5,538 bases of DNA, taken from NCBI GenBank assembly GCA_902772605.1, contig CACYBG010000191.1, positions 1 through 5,538 on the forward strand, written 5' to 3'. This document shows positions 1-5,354 of this stretch, piece by piece. Numbering within the stretch: position 1 is the first letter of the stretch; the number at the start of each line of letters is the position of its first letter. The stretch comes from an uncultured Spirochaetaceae bacterium (GTDB taxonomy: Bacteria > Spirochaetota > Spirochaetia > Treponematales > Treponemataceae). Position numbers and translations under genes: made by a program. Below the pieces are notes generated by a model. The model was not told where the DNA came from, did no database searches, and was given only the letters and a program-made list of their open reading frames with translations.

Positions 1-537
1 TCCGAAATAACCGTTTGCGATTGTGAATTCCCTTACGGCTTCGTCGAGTGTGTCAGCTGCCTTTATGCCGTCTGCCTTATAAGCTCCTGAAATGGAGATT
101 GATGAAGATGTAAGGTTCTTGTATGAAATTGCATACCATTTTCCGATGAGTTCTTCATTAAGAGGATACCAACATTCCCAAGAATCACCAGAATAGTGGA
201 GATAAGAGTCGTCGTGCGGATCTTCTGTAACTCCGTTGTCCCAGTCGTAAACCTTTGTATATTTGATGAATATCGTTCCAGCCGTATCTGATGTCTTCAA
301 TACGAGAAGTGAATTTCCTTCGTATGATTCATTGACAAAGCCTGTCTGTGTGATTTCATATGAGCCAAACTCTTCTGTCCATGTACCAAGCACAGCATCG
401 TTGCTATCGACAGGAAGTACGTAATAGTATTCCGTCTGTGTCACAGTTGGATTCTGACATCCGGCGAAGAAAAGTACCGATGCAACCAAAGCCATTGCGC
501 TGAACAGCTTTACCTTTGAGAAAATGTTGTGTTTCAT
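1..537 (-). CDS. Secreted lipoprotein of unknown function, N-terminal part (runs off the left edge)
   Basis: The frame is open from an ATG at 537 to the window edge, giving 179 residues and no stop. A GGAGG lies 5 bases upstream of the ATG. The N-terminus is a lipoprotein signal peptide: positive residues (K2, H3, K8, K10), a hydrophobic stretch at about 11-25, then F-A-G-C with the lipidated cysteine at C27. Phe at -3 fits the relaxed spirochaetal lipobox better than the E. coli one. The mature part is rich in Ser, Thr, Tyr and Trp and looks like beta structure. It has two G-x-W motifs (GTW 51-53, GKW 132-134), each followed by beta-like segments, which recalls a lipocalin-like barrel or a duplicated beta unit; that is only a resemblance. 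The likely location is a membrane-anchored envelope or surface protein. I do not recognise a characterised family. Confidence is high that it is a gene and low on its role. Confidence 0.88.
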   Translation of the reverse strand, partial: MKHNIFSKVKLFSAMALVASVLFFAGCQNPTVTQTEYYYVLPVDSNDAVLGTWTEEFGSYEITQTGFVNESYEGNSLLVLKTSDTAGTIFIKYTKVYDWDNGVTEDPHDDSYLHYSGDSWECWYPLNEELIGKWYAISYKNLTSSSISISGAYKADGIKAADTLDEAVREFTIANGYFG

Positions 538-737
538 AAAAACCTCCGGGAACCAAATCTGCGTGATTCCCAAAAAGATTGCAGAATCCTACGAAACTGC
601 AGTGTACCAAAGTCTCCGGACTTTCCCAAGTTGAACGCCTTCCCGGATTTTTCCAGTGGCATGATGTCCAACCCTTTTTCAGGACTACCGTTGCGCATTC
701 AGTCCAGGCATTTGACCTGATTCCGTTGAAATACACG
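538..737 (-). promoter_or_regulatory. Long structured 5' leader of the lipoprotein mRNA, possible RBS-masking RNA element
   Basis: No convincing gene lies here. Read on the minus strand, the leader contains a perfect hairpin AAAGTC-CGGA-GACTTT (609-624) and a TGCAG/CTGCA stem (597-601 with 580-584). Two pairings compete for the same bases next to the start codon. An 8-bp perfect pairing joins TCCGGGAA (640-647) to TTCCCGGA (545-552), which includes three bases of the GGAGG ribosome binding site (543-547). A local 5-bp stem joins GGGAA (567-571) to TTCCC (548-552). The exclusive pairs suggest control of translation, but it could be an unregulated leader. From memory it does not match the conserved cores of cobalamin, c-di-GMP-I, glycine, THF, fluoride or RNase P RNAs. 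Confidence 0.35.
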
Positions 738-743
738 CGATGG

Positions 744-772
744 ATTATAATGAAATAATTGAAAATCGGCAA
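744..772 (-). promoter_or_regulatory. Predicted sigma-70 promoter of the lipoprotein gene
   Basis: On the minus strand TTGCCG (767-772) is followed by a 17-base spacer and a perfect TATAAT (744-749). The predicted start is near 737, giving a leader of about 200 nt before the ATG at 537. The -10 lies in the palindrome ATTATAAT, so a TATAAT also exists on the plus strand at 746-751. On that strand the only -35-like hexamer, TTGAAA at 726-731, is just 14 bases away, which is too close. Confidence 0.5.
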
Positions 773-803
773 CAGGATTTCGAAAACAAAAACCGGACAA
801 GCC

Positions 804-832
804 TTAAATTAATCGTTGAATTGTGATAGAGT
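804..832 (+). promoter_or_regulatory. Candidate extended -10 promoter for the tocopherol cyclase-family gene
   Basis: TAGAGT (827-832) is preceded directly by TGA (824-826), forming an extended -10. A weak -35, TTAAAT (804-809), sits 17 bases away. The predicted start near 839 gives a leader of about 93 nt. The block TGTGATAGAGT is almost the same as TGTGATAGAAT in the adenylate cyclase promoter at 4046-4074, which supports the call. Confidence 0.4.
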
Positions 833-870
833 GAAAATGAAACTGTATTTGCGGAAAAACTTCAAACAGT

Positions 871-920
871 TTTCAAACCGATTTAAGAATCATTTGAAAT
901 GGCGAGAGTTAAAATTTAAC
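871..920 (+). repeat. Two inverted repeats just upstream of the tocopherol cyclase-family RBS
   Basis: The first repeat pairs TTTCAAA (871-877) with TTTGAAA (893-899). It encloses a second stem, GATT (880-883) with AATC (888-891), around a TAAG loop. The second is the near palindrome GTTAAA-A-TTTAAC (908-920), which ends at the base before the GGAG ribosome binding site (921-924). No T-run follows, so these are not terminators. They may be protein-binding sites or leader hairpins, or chance in AT-rich DNA. Confidence 0.3.
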
Positions 921-931
921 GGAGCAGCAAA

Positions 932-2053
932 ATGTTTAACAGAAAAGATCAAAAAAGAAATGCATGTCAACTTTTTGGTGGACAGGCAAAAAAAGGATAC
1001 GATTGGTGGTGGCATTCATTTACCGGACGCAATGCACAGACCGGAGAGGAAAAGCCTTTTTTCATAGAATTCTTTTTGTGCAATCCCGCATTGGGTGAAG
1101 ACGGTCCGGTTTACGGCCAGCTCAAGGAAAATCAGGATGCAGGAAAAAGACCTTCATATCTTATGGTCAAGGCCGGTGCATGGGGAAAAGATGCAGCCCA
1201 GCTTCACAGGTTTTTCGGATGGAAGGAATGCAAGGTTTCATTCGGTGTACCTTTTGAAATCACAGCAGATGACTGTCACATCACGGAAAGCGAAATCAGC
1301 GGAAAGGTATCCGTTTCAAGGGAAGATGCGGAAAATCATCCCGAGTACATGTGTCAGTCCGGTGAAATGATTTTCAATCTTAAAATCGACAAGCAGGTTG
1401 CATTCAATGTCGGTTATGGGGCGGGTGCTTTTTTCAGAAAAACCCAGCTTTTTGAAATGTTCTGGCATGCAGAGGGAATGAAAAGCGCGTTCTCCGGTGA
1501 AGTGATTTGGAACGGAGTCAGGTATACCGTTTCACCGGAAAATTCCTATGGATATGCCGATAAAAACTGGGGAAAAAATTTTACGACTCCATGGGTTTGG
1601 CTTTCTTCCAACAATCTGACAAGCGAAATCACCGGTAAAAAACTTGAGGATTCGGTTTTCGACATAGGAGGCGGACGACCGAAAGTCGGATTCATTGCTT
1701 TGCCAAGGAAACTTCTTTCTGCATTTTGGTACGAGGGTAAACCATATGAATTTAATTTTTCAAAATTCTGGACCGGATGCAGGACCAAATTCGACTGTCA
1801 CGAAACGGAGGATGAAATCATCTGGCATGTGGAGCAGAAAACCTGGTCGAATAAAATGGTGACTGATGTAAGCTGCAAAAAAAGCGACATGCTGCTTGTA
1901 AACTATGAATCGCCGGACGGAAAAAAAAGGCATCAGAGGCTGTGGAACGGTGGAAACGGAAAGGGAACCGTGCAGCTTTATCACCGCGGGAAACTGATTG
2001 ACAGAATCAAGGCGGAAAACATCGGATGTGAATTCGGTGAGTATCCGCTCTGA
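932..2053 (+). CDS. Tocopherol cyclase-family protein (beta-barrel, probably lipid-binding or lipid-modifying)
   Basis: This is a complete gene of 373 residues. The start is well fixed: GGAG (921-924) lies 7 bases upstream of the ATG, and an in-frame TAA sits at 917-919. No signal peptide or membrane segment is visible, so it should be cytoplasmic. Aromatic-rich family motifs run through it: WWWHSFTGRN (25-34), FWHAEGMKSAFSGEV (177-191), YGYADKNWG (206-214) then PWVWL (220-224), FDIGGGRP (243-250), and a C-terminal CEFGEYPL. These fit the tocopherol cyclase/CrtC-like superfamily, whose plant and cyanobacterial members (VTE1) close the chromanol ring of vitamin E. Bacterial homologues in anaerobes are uncharacterised, and tocopherol synthesis is not expected here. 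The substrate is therefore unknown; a hydrophobic ligand is an inference from the fold. The neighbouring genes suggest no pathway. Family assignment is fairly sure and the reaction is not. Confidence 0.85.
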   Translation: MFNRKDQKRNACQLFGGQAKKGYDWWWHSFTGRNAQTGEEKPFFIEFFLCNPALGEDGPVYGQLKENQDAGKRPSYLMVKAGAWGKDAAQLHRFFGWKECKVSFGVPFEITADDCHITESEISGKVSVSREDAENHPEYMCQSGEMIFNLKIDKQVAFNVGYGAGAFFRKTQLFEMFWHAEGMKSAFSGEVIWNGVRYTVSPENSYGYADKNWGKNFTTPWVWLSSNNLTSEITGKKLEDSVFDIGGGRPKVGFIALPRKLLSAFWYEGKPYEFNFSKFWTGCRTKFDCHETEDEIIWHVEQKTWSNKMVTDVSCKKSDMLLVNYESPDGKKRHQRLWNGGNGKGTVQLYHRGKLIDRIKAENIGCEFGEYPL

Positions 2054-2062
2054 TAAAAACAA

Positions 2063-2101
2063 GAACCGCTGACTGATGCTTCGTGCATTAATCAGCAGTT
2101 C
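2063..2101 (-). terminator. Intrinsic terminator of the flavin reductase-family gene
   Basis: This 39-base stem-loop lies between the converging stop codons, starting 7 bases after the minus-strand stop. The outer stem pairs 2063-2072 with 2092-2101 over 10 pairs, including one G-U on the minus-strand RNA. A one-base mismatch follows, then an inner stem (2074-2079 with 2085-2090) around a 5-base loop. On the minus strand the hairpin is followed by TTGTTTTTATC, a usable U-tract. On the plus strand it is followed by GGGTCCTTATAT, so it is at best a weak terminator for the tocopherol cyclase-family gene. Confidence 0.7.
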
Positions 2102-2107
2102 GGGTCC

Positions 2108-2662
2108 TTATATCGATTTGCCGTCTGAAAATGCCTTTCCGACTATTTCTCCCAGGACATTGTAATTGTGCCTTACCGGGTCGTAGCAAATGGGCTTCAG
2201 TTTCGATGCATCGATTTTTCCATCCGTTAAAATCGACTCGTCTGCCGAAACGTTGATGATGTTTCCGACGATGTAATCGCTGTCATCGCTCATTTCTGCA
2301 ACTTCACATTCCAATGCCATAGGGAGTTCATTGATTACGGGAGCGTCCACGAAATTCGATTTTGTAACCGTGAATCCCGCCTTCTTGATTTTGTCGGGCT
2401 CCTTGTTTCCGCTTACGATTCCAAGATAGTCGCATTCCTTTACGTGCGATGAGTCGGCAAAACTTACTGTGAAAGCTTTTTTTGCCGCAATGTTTTTTGT
2501 CGTCTTGTGCGATTTGTCAAGACAGATTCCGATTTGATTCGTGTCGTGGATTCCACCCCATGCTGCGTTCATTGCATCCGGATTTCCGTTTTCATCATAA
2601 GTTGCAATTATCAGTACCGGCATCGGATACATGAACGTTTCCTTTCCAAAATTCTTTTTCAT
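2108..2662 (-). CDS. Flavin reductase-family protein (FMN-binding split barrel)
   Basis: This is a complete gene of 184 residues, the usual length for the small flavin reductase/flavoredoxin group (Flavin_Reduct, COG1853). AGAGG (2669-2673) lies 6 bases before the ATG. The N-terminal strand YPMPVLIIATYDENGNPDA (12-30) followed by MNAAWGGI (31-38) is typical of the fold, in which this part lines the FMN pocket. HKTTKNI (52-58) followed by FTVSF (64-68), and DYLGIVSG (78-85), are also characteristic. There is no signal peptide, so it is cytoplasmic. Family members bind FMN and either reduce flavin with NAD(P)H or pass electrons between redox partners; the donor and acceptor here cannot be told from sequence. 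It lies 79 bases downstream of the adenylate cyclase gene and probably has its own promoter and terminator. It may help in redox or oxygen-stress handling in an anaerobe, which is inference. Confidence 0.88.
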   Translation of the reverse strand: MKKNFGKETFMYPMPVLIIATYDENGNPDAMNAAWGGIHDTNQIGICLDKSHKTTKNIAAKKAFTVSFADSSHVKECDYLGIVSGNKEPDKIKKAGFTVTKSNFVDAPVINELPMALECEVAEMSDDSDYIVGNIINVSADESILTDGKIDASKLKPICYDPVRHNYNVLGEIVGKAFSDGKSI

Positions 2663-2701
2663 TTTGAACCTCTCATTATCTTTAAAAAGTCTTTTACAAA
2701 A

Positions 2702-2730
2702 ATACTACCATATAAATTGATTCTTGTGGA
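2702..2730 (-). promoter_or_regulatory. Candidate promoter of the flavin reductase-family gene
   Basis: On the minus strand TCCACA (2725-2730, four of six matches to TTGACA) is followed by 17 bases and TAGTAT (2702-2707), directly preceded by TGG, an extended -10. The predicted start is near 2695, with a leader of about 33 nt. It begins 12 bases after the cyclase stop codon, and I see no terminator between the two genes, so read-through is also possible. Confidence 0.38.
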
Positions 2731-2741
2731 TTATTATTCAA

Positions 2742-3974
2742 TCAGCCTTCATGCAGCTGATTTTTATTTTCCACAAAATAAAGCTTCATCATTCCCTTTC
2801 CCTTTATGTTGAATTCTCCGCGGAATGTGAAATCAAAAACGTCCTTCAACTGAGTGTAAACCGATTCGGGGACACACAGTTTCATTTCTTCGCTTGAAGT
2901 TTCCATGCGGCTTGCAACGTTGACGGTATCGCCGAAAACATCATACAGATATTTTTTTACTCCGACAATTCCTGCAACGACACATCCGAAGTTTATGCCC
3001 AACCTGATTTTCCATTCTATTTTTGCAGTTTCATTTCGTTTTGCAAGATAGTCGCGACATTCAAGTGCGGCGGAAATCAGATTCTGAAGATGAGACGGAT
3101 TTTTTTCCGGAAGTCCGCTGACCGCCATGTATGCATCTCCGATTGTCTTTATGCGCACGCATTTATACTCGTCCATTATCATGTCGAAATGAGTGAATAT
3201 GTCGTTCAGTTCTTCAATCAAAATGCTTGGCTGCAGCTTTTTGGAAGTGTCGGTAAAATGCACGATATCGGTGAAAAGTACGGAAACCGATTCAAACTGC
3301 TCGGGATCGGAATATCCGTTGCTGCGGAGTTCTTCGATTATTTTTTTCGGCAGTATGTTTTCCAGAAGGTTTTCATTTTCCTGATTCAGTTTTTCCATGC
3401 CGTGTTCGATATAACCGATAATCAGCTTGAAGATTATGACCAGCGTTAGTATGACGCTCATGCTTGCGATTATATTCGTCAGACGAAGATTCCTTATGAT
3501 TTTTTCATCCAGCACGTAAAGCGGAGCCGTCCGAGAAAATATGAATTCACATCCAAAGAAAATCAGTATGCAGATGAATGCAAACGGAATGCCGACGTTG
3601 AATTCCTTTCGCTCCACAAGAAACGGATAGATGACCAGAATCATAATCAGAAAATGGAATCCTGCGTAGCTTCCCAAAATGTAGTCCGCAAGTATCTGAT
3701 GCAGGACGACTTCAAATATGGTCATGAAAAAAACGACGCTCAGTTTTTTACGTGAGAACAGGATGAACATGCTCGTGCAGAACCATGTGACGCTGAAAAT
3801 GTTGAAATAAAAAAGCGGCTTTATGCCCATTACAAATGCAAAAATCAAAAGACAAATGTGATAGACCAGTGCAAAAATTTCCGCCATTGCCGTACAGATG
3901 AATCCGCGTTCATTTCTGGCCAGCTTTTTTCCAAGTGCATTGCTCACCTGCATGATTTTCGAGTGGATGTCCAT
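2742..3974 (-). CDS. Membrane-bound class III adenylate cyclase (six TM helices, catalytic domain at the C-terminus)
   Basis: It makes cAMP from ATP at the inner face of the cytoplasmic membrane. The protein has 410 residues from the ATG at 3974, chosen because GGGGAGG (3979-3985) lies just upstream; a longer in-frame ATG at 4055 falls inside the predicted promoter. Six hydrophobic helices lie at about 30-50, 54-73, 78-99, 102-120, 127-146 and 165-188, a sensor-like membrane region I cannot name. A short helical linker (about 190-218, with the conserved ENILPKKIIEEL) leads to the cyclase domain at about 228-402. All expected catalytic residues are present: metal-binding D236 (in FTDIVHF) and D280 (GDAYMA), adenine-selecting K276 and D345 (YDVFGD), and transition-state N352 and R356 (NVASR). 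Lys plus Asp at the purine positions indicates ATP rather than GTP. Active as a homodimer by family rule. The signal sensed is unknown. Confidence 0.93.
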   Translation of the reverse strand: MDIHSKIMQVSNALGKKLARNERGFICTAMAEIFALVYHICLLIFAFVMGIKPLFYFNIFSVTWFCTSMFILFSRKKLSVVFFMTIFEVVLHQILADYILGSYAGFHFLIMILVIYPFLVERKEFNVGIPFAFICILIFFGCEFIFSRTAPLYVLDEKIIRNLRLTNIIASMSVILTLVIIFKLIIGYIEHGMEKLNQENENLLENILPKKIIEELRSNGYSDPEQFESVSVLFTDIVHFTDTSKKLQPSILIEELNDIFTHFDMIMDEYKCVRIKTIGDAYMAVSGLPEKNPSHLQNLISAALECRDYLAKRNETAKIEWKIRLGINFGCVVAGIVGVKKYLYDVFGDTVNVASRMETSSEEMKLCVPESVYTQLKDVFDFTFRGEFNIKGKGMMKLYFVENKNQLHEG

Positions 3975-3978
3975 TAAA

Positions 3979-3985
3979 CCTCCCC
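3979..3985 (-). promoter_or_regulatory. Ribosome binding site fixing the cyclase start
   Basis: GGGGAGG on the minus strand lies 4 bases before the ATG at 3974. It is the only strong Shine-Dalgarno near either candidate start, so it removes the 27 extra residues of the longer reading frame. Confidence 0.8.
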
Positions 3986-4045
3986 GTGTGGCTCGAAAAA
4001 TCGGAGGAGGACAAAAGGCTCCCCGCAATTTCCAACAATGAGATG

Positions 4046-4074
4046 ATTCTATCACAGTATTTTAAAATCGTCAA
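4046..4074 (-). promoter_or_regulatory. Strong predicted sigma-70 promoter of the adenylate cyclase gene
   Basis: On the minus strand TTGACG (4069-4074, five of six) is followed by exactly 17 bases and TAGAAT (4046-4051, five of six), with TGA directly before it as an extended -10. Transcription would start near 4039 and give a leader of about 65 nt. It sits in the 167-base gap after the FliG-like gene, so the cyclase need not depend on that gene's transcript. Confidence 0.7.
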
Positions 4075-4141
4075 AAAGCCGGACATGGCAGGGTGCAGTT
4101 GGCATTTCTCCAGACTGATAATGTCAGAAGGAAATGAGAGC

Positions 4142-5182
4142 TTAATTTATGAAGTCGTCAGGATTATCCGTTTCCAAAATGATTTCACCGCTTTCCGCCA
4201 TCTTCTGGATGATTTCCACGATTCTGTCCTGTGCACTGTAAACATCCTTTCTGCGGATAGGTCCCATATATCTTATGTCCTCCCTGAGCATTGTGGCAGC
4301 TCGCCTTGACATGTTGACAAAAATCTCTTCTCTGACCTTATCGCTCTCAATCTTTAATGCCTTAGCCAAATCCTGCTGATTGATTTCCCGAAGGACTTTC
4401 TGAAGGTCTCTGGCACTTAATCTCGTTATGTCTGAAAAACAGAAGCCGTACTGCTGCAGGTAATTGAACTCCGTTCTTTTACTCATAGCCCACAGTTTCC
4501 CCTCAACTTCCTTGCGACCGCTGTATCCCAAAGCCCATAATGCATCATGCAGTCTGGAGTCTGCAGCAACCCCCATAGGAGTGAATTCCTTAATCAGTTC
4601 CAGAACCTTTTCAATGAAAACATTTTTTATGCGTGCTGAATCATCAGCCGTGCCGTATCCTCCGCTTGGTTCGCTGTCGAAACAAATGTCTTCATCGTCA
4701 TCGCCATCAAGTTTTTTCTTAATGGCAGTTTCCATTTCCGGACCTTTTTTAGCTGCCGTTTCAAGAACAACGGAACGTATCAGGCTTGCAGAATCTTCAA
4801 TTTTAGAAAGGGCCTCCGTGATGCTCGCCATAAGATATGTATCATCATGAAGTTTTTTCCAAAGGGCCGTTTTTTTATCCCTGCCTTTAATGAACCGAGA
4901 ATTACAAAGATAACTAAGCATAAGGGCGGAATCATTTTTTATCATCCACGAATTTGAATTGTCGTAAGCGTAAGTCAGTTTTTTTTCTGCATCCCGATAA
5001 TTTTCAGCGGATTGCTCGACCGTCCTCTCCTCTCCGCTTTCATCGTAAAATTCATCAGCCTCGGTAATCAGCCTGTGAACCAGATTCAGTCCTGACATAA
5101 ATTCTTCCATCACCTTTTCGTCTGTTTCCGTGCCTTTATATGTTTCGCACATTGATTCATCCCAATTATCCAAGTCCAACAT
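4142..5182 (-). CDS. FliG-like protein: flagellar switch C-terminal (torque) domain on an unrecognised N-terminal region
   Basis: The protein has 346 residues, about FliG length. The start at 5182 is chosen because AAGGAG lies 6 bases upstream; a GTG at 5200 would add six residues and lose that site. Residues about 245-336 match the FliG C-terminal domain, which faces the MotA stator in the motor's C-ring. GFCF (246-249) sits where FliG has MFxF, followed by LQKVLREIN, ALK, REEIFVNMSRRAATMLRED, MGPIR and a closing GEIIL. The charges used for torque in E. coli FliG (K264, R281, D288, D289, R297) line up with K277, R294, E301, D302 and R310, so all are kept, one as Asp to Glu. Residues 1-200 are acidic and helical with a DDDED run (161-165). 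I see no FliG N-terminal (FliF-binding) domain and no EHPQ-type middle-domain motif. It could be a divergent FliG1-type spirochaetal paralogue or an accessory C-ring protein. Confidence 0.85.
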   Translation of the reverse strand: MLDLDNWDESMCETYKGTETDEKVMEEFMSGLNLVHRLITEADEFYDESGEERTVEQSAENYRDAEKKLTYAYDNSNSWMIKNDSALMLSYLCNSRFIKGRDKKTALWKKLHDDTYLMASITEALSKIEDSASLIRSVVLETAAKKGPEMETAIKKKLDGDDDEDICFDSEPSGGYGTADDSARIKNVFIEKVLELIKEFTPMGVAADSRLHDALWALGYSGRKEVEGKLWAMSKRTEFNYLQQYGFCFSDITRLSARDLQKVLREINQQDLAKALKIESDKVREEIFVNMSRRAATMLREDIRYMGPIRRKDVYSAQDRIVEIIQKMAESGEIILETDNPDDFIN

Positions 5183-5188
5183 GTTAAA

Positions 5189-5194
5189 CTCCTT
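5189..5194 (-). promoter_or_regulatory. Ribosome binding site fixing the FliG-like start
   Basis: AAGGAG on the minus strand lies 6 bases before the ATG at 5182. It falls within the first codons of the alternative GTG start at 5200, which makes the shorter protein the better choice. Confidence 0.8.
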
Positions 5195-5217
5195 GTGCAC
5201 CTGCCGTTTAAATGAAA

Positions 5218-5325
5218 TTATCTATTTAAATCATTGAACGTGTCTATGGCCTCGAGCAGTTTTTCGCGTGCAAATCTTTTTTTATCCCATTGAAAATGAA
5301 CGACATTGAAGCCATATAAAGACAC
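5218..5325 (-). CDS. Possible small protein of 35 residues upstream of the FliG-like gene
   Basis: A frame starts at GTG 5325 and ends at TAA 5218-5220, 35 bases before the FliG-like ATG. AAAGG lies 8 bases upstream of the GTG. The product begins VSLYGFNVVHFQWDKK and continues as an amphipathic helix (about 15-34) rich in Lys, Glu and Leu. Third-position use and composition look like a real gene, and the frame stays open upstream to a TAA at about 5416-5418, so a longer product from a rare start is possible. I know no family for it. It may be a short co-transcribed protein, the remnant of a broken gene, or chance. Confidence 0.33.
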   Translation of the reverse strand: MSLYGFNVVHFQWDKKRFAREKLLEAIDTFNDLNR

Positions 5326-5343
5326 CGTTAACACCTTTATATG
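5313..5343. repeat. 9-bp inverted repeat over the possible small-ORF start, overlapping a possible promoter
   Basis: CATATAAAG (5313-5321) and CTTTATATG (5335-5343) are perfect inverted copies 13 bases apart. On minus-strand RNA the hairpin would hold the AAAGG ribosome binding site in its stem and the GTG start in its loop. On DNA, TATAAA on the minus strand (5336-5341) with TGTAAA 17 bases upstream (5359-5364) could be a promoter for the FliG-like gene, and the repeat would then overlap its -10. The two readings compete. Confidence 0.4.
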
Positions 5344-5354
5344 TCTAAATCCCG

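Noticed and set aside
611..630. GGGAAAGTCCGG on the minus strand as an RNase P RNA signature
   Set aside because: The surrounding conserved blocks of RNase P RNA are absent and the leader is too short.
404..772. A 122-residue minus-strand reading frame
   Set aside because: It overlaps the lipoprotein signal peptide in another frame, has no ribosome binding site, and crosses the lipoprotein's predicted promoter and leader.
816..1067. An 83-residue plus-strand reading frame
   Set aside because: It overlaps the tocopherol cyclase-family gene in a different frame and begins inside that gene's predicted promoter; the product looks unnatural.
3975..4055. A 27-residue N-terminal extension of the adenylate cyclase
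   Set aside because: Its ATG lies within the predicted promoter spacer and lacks a ribosome binding site, while the ATG at 3974 has GGGGAGG.
4103..4136. Hairpin just after the FliG-like stop codon as a terminator
   Set aside because: CATTTC/GAAATG plus CTGA/TCAG form only a broken stem with large internal loops, and no T-run follows; the nearest T5 is about 25 bases further on.
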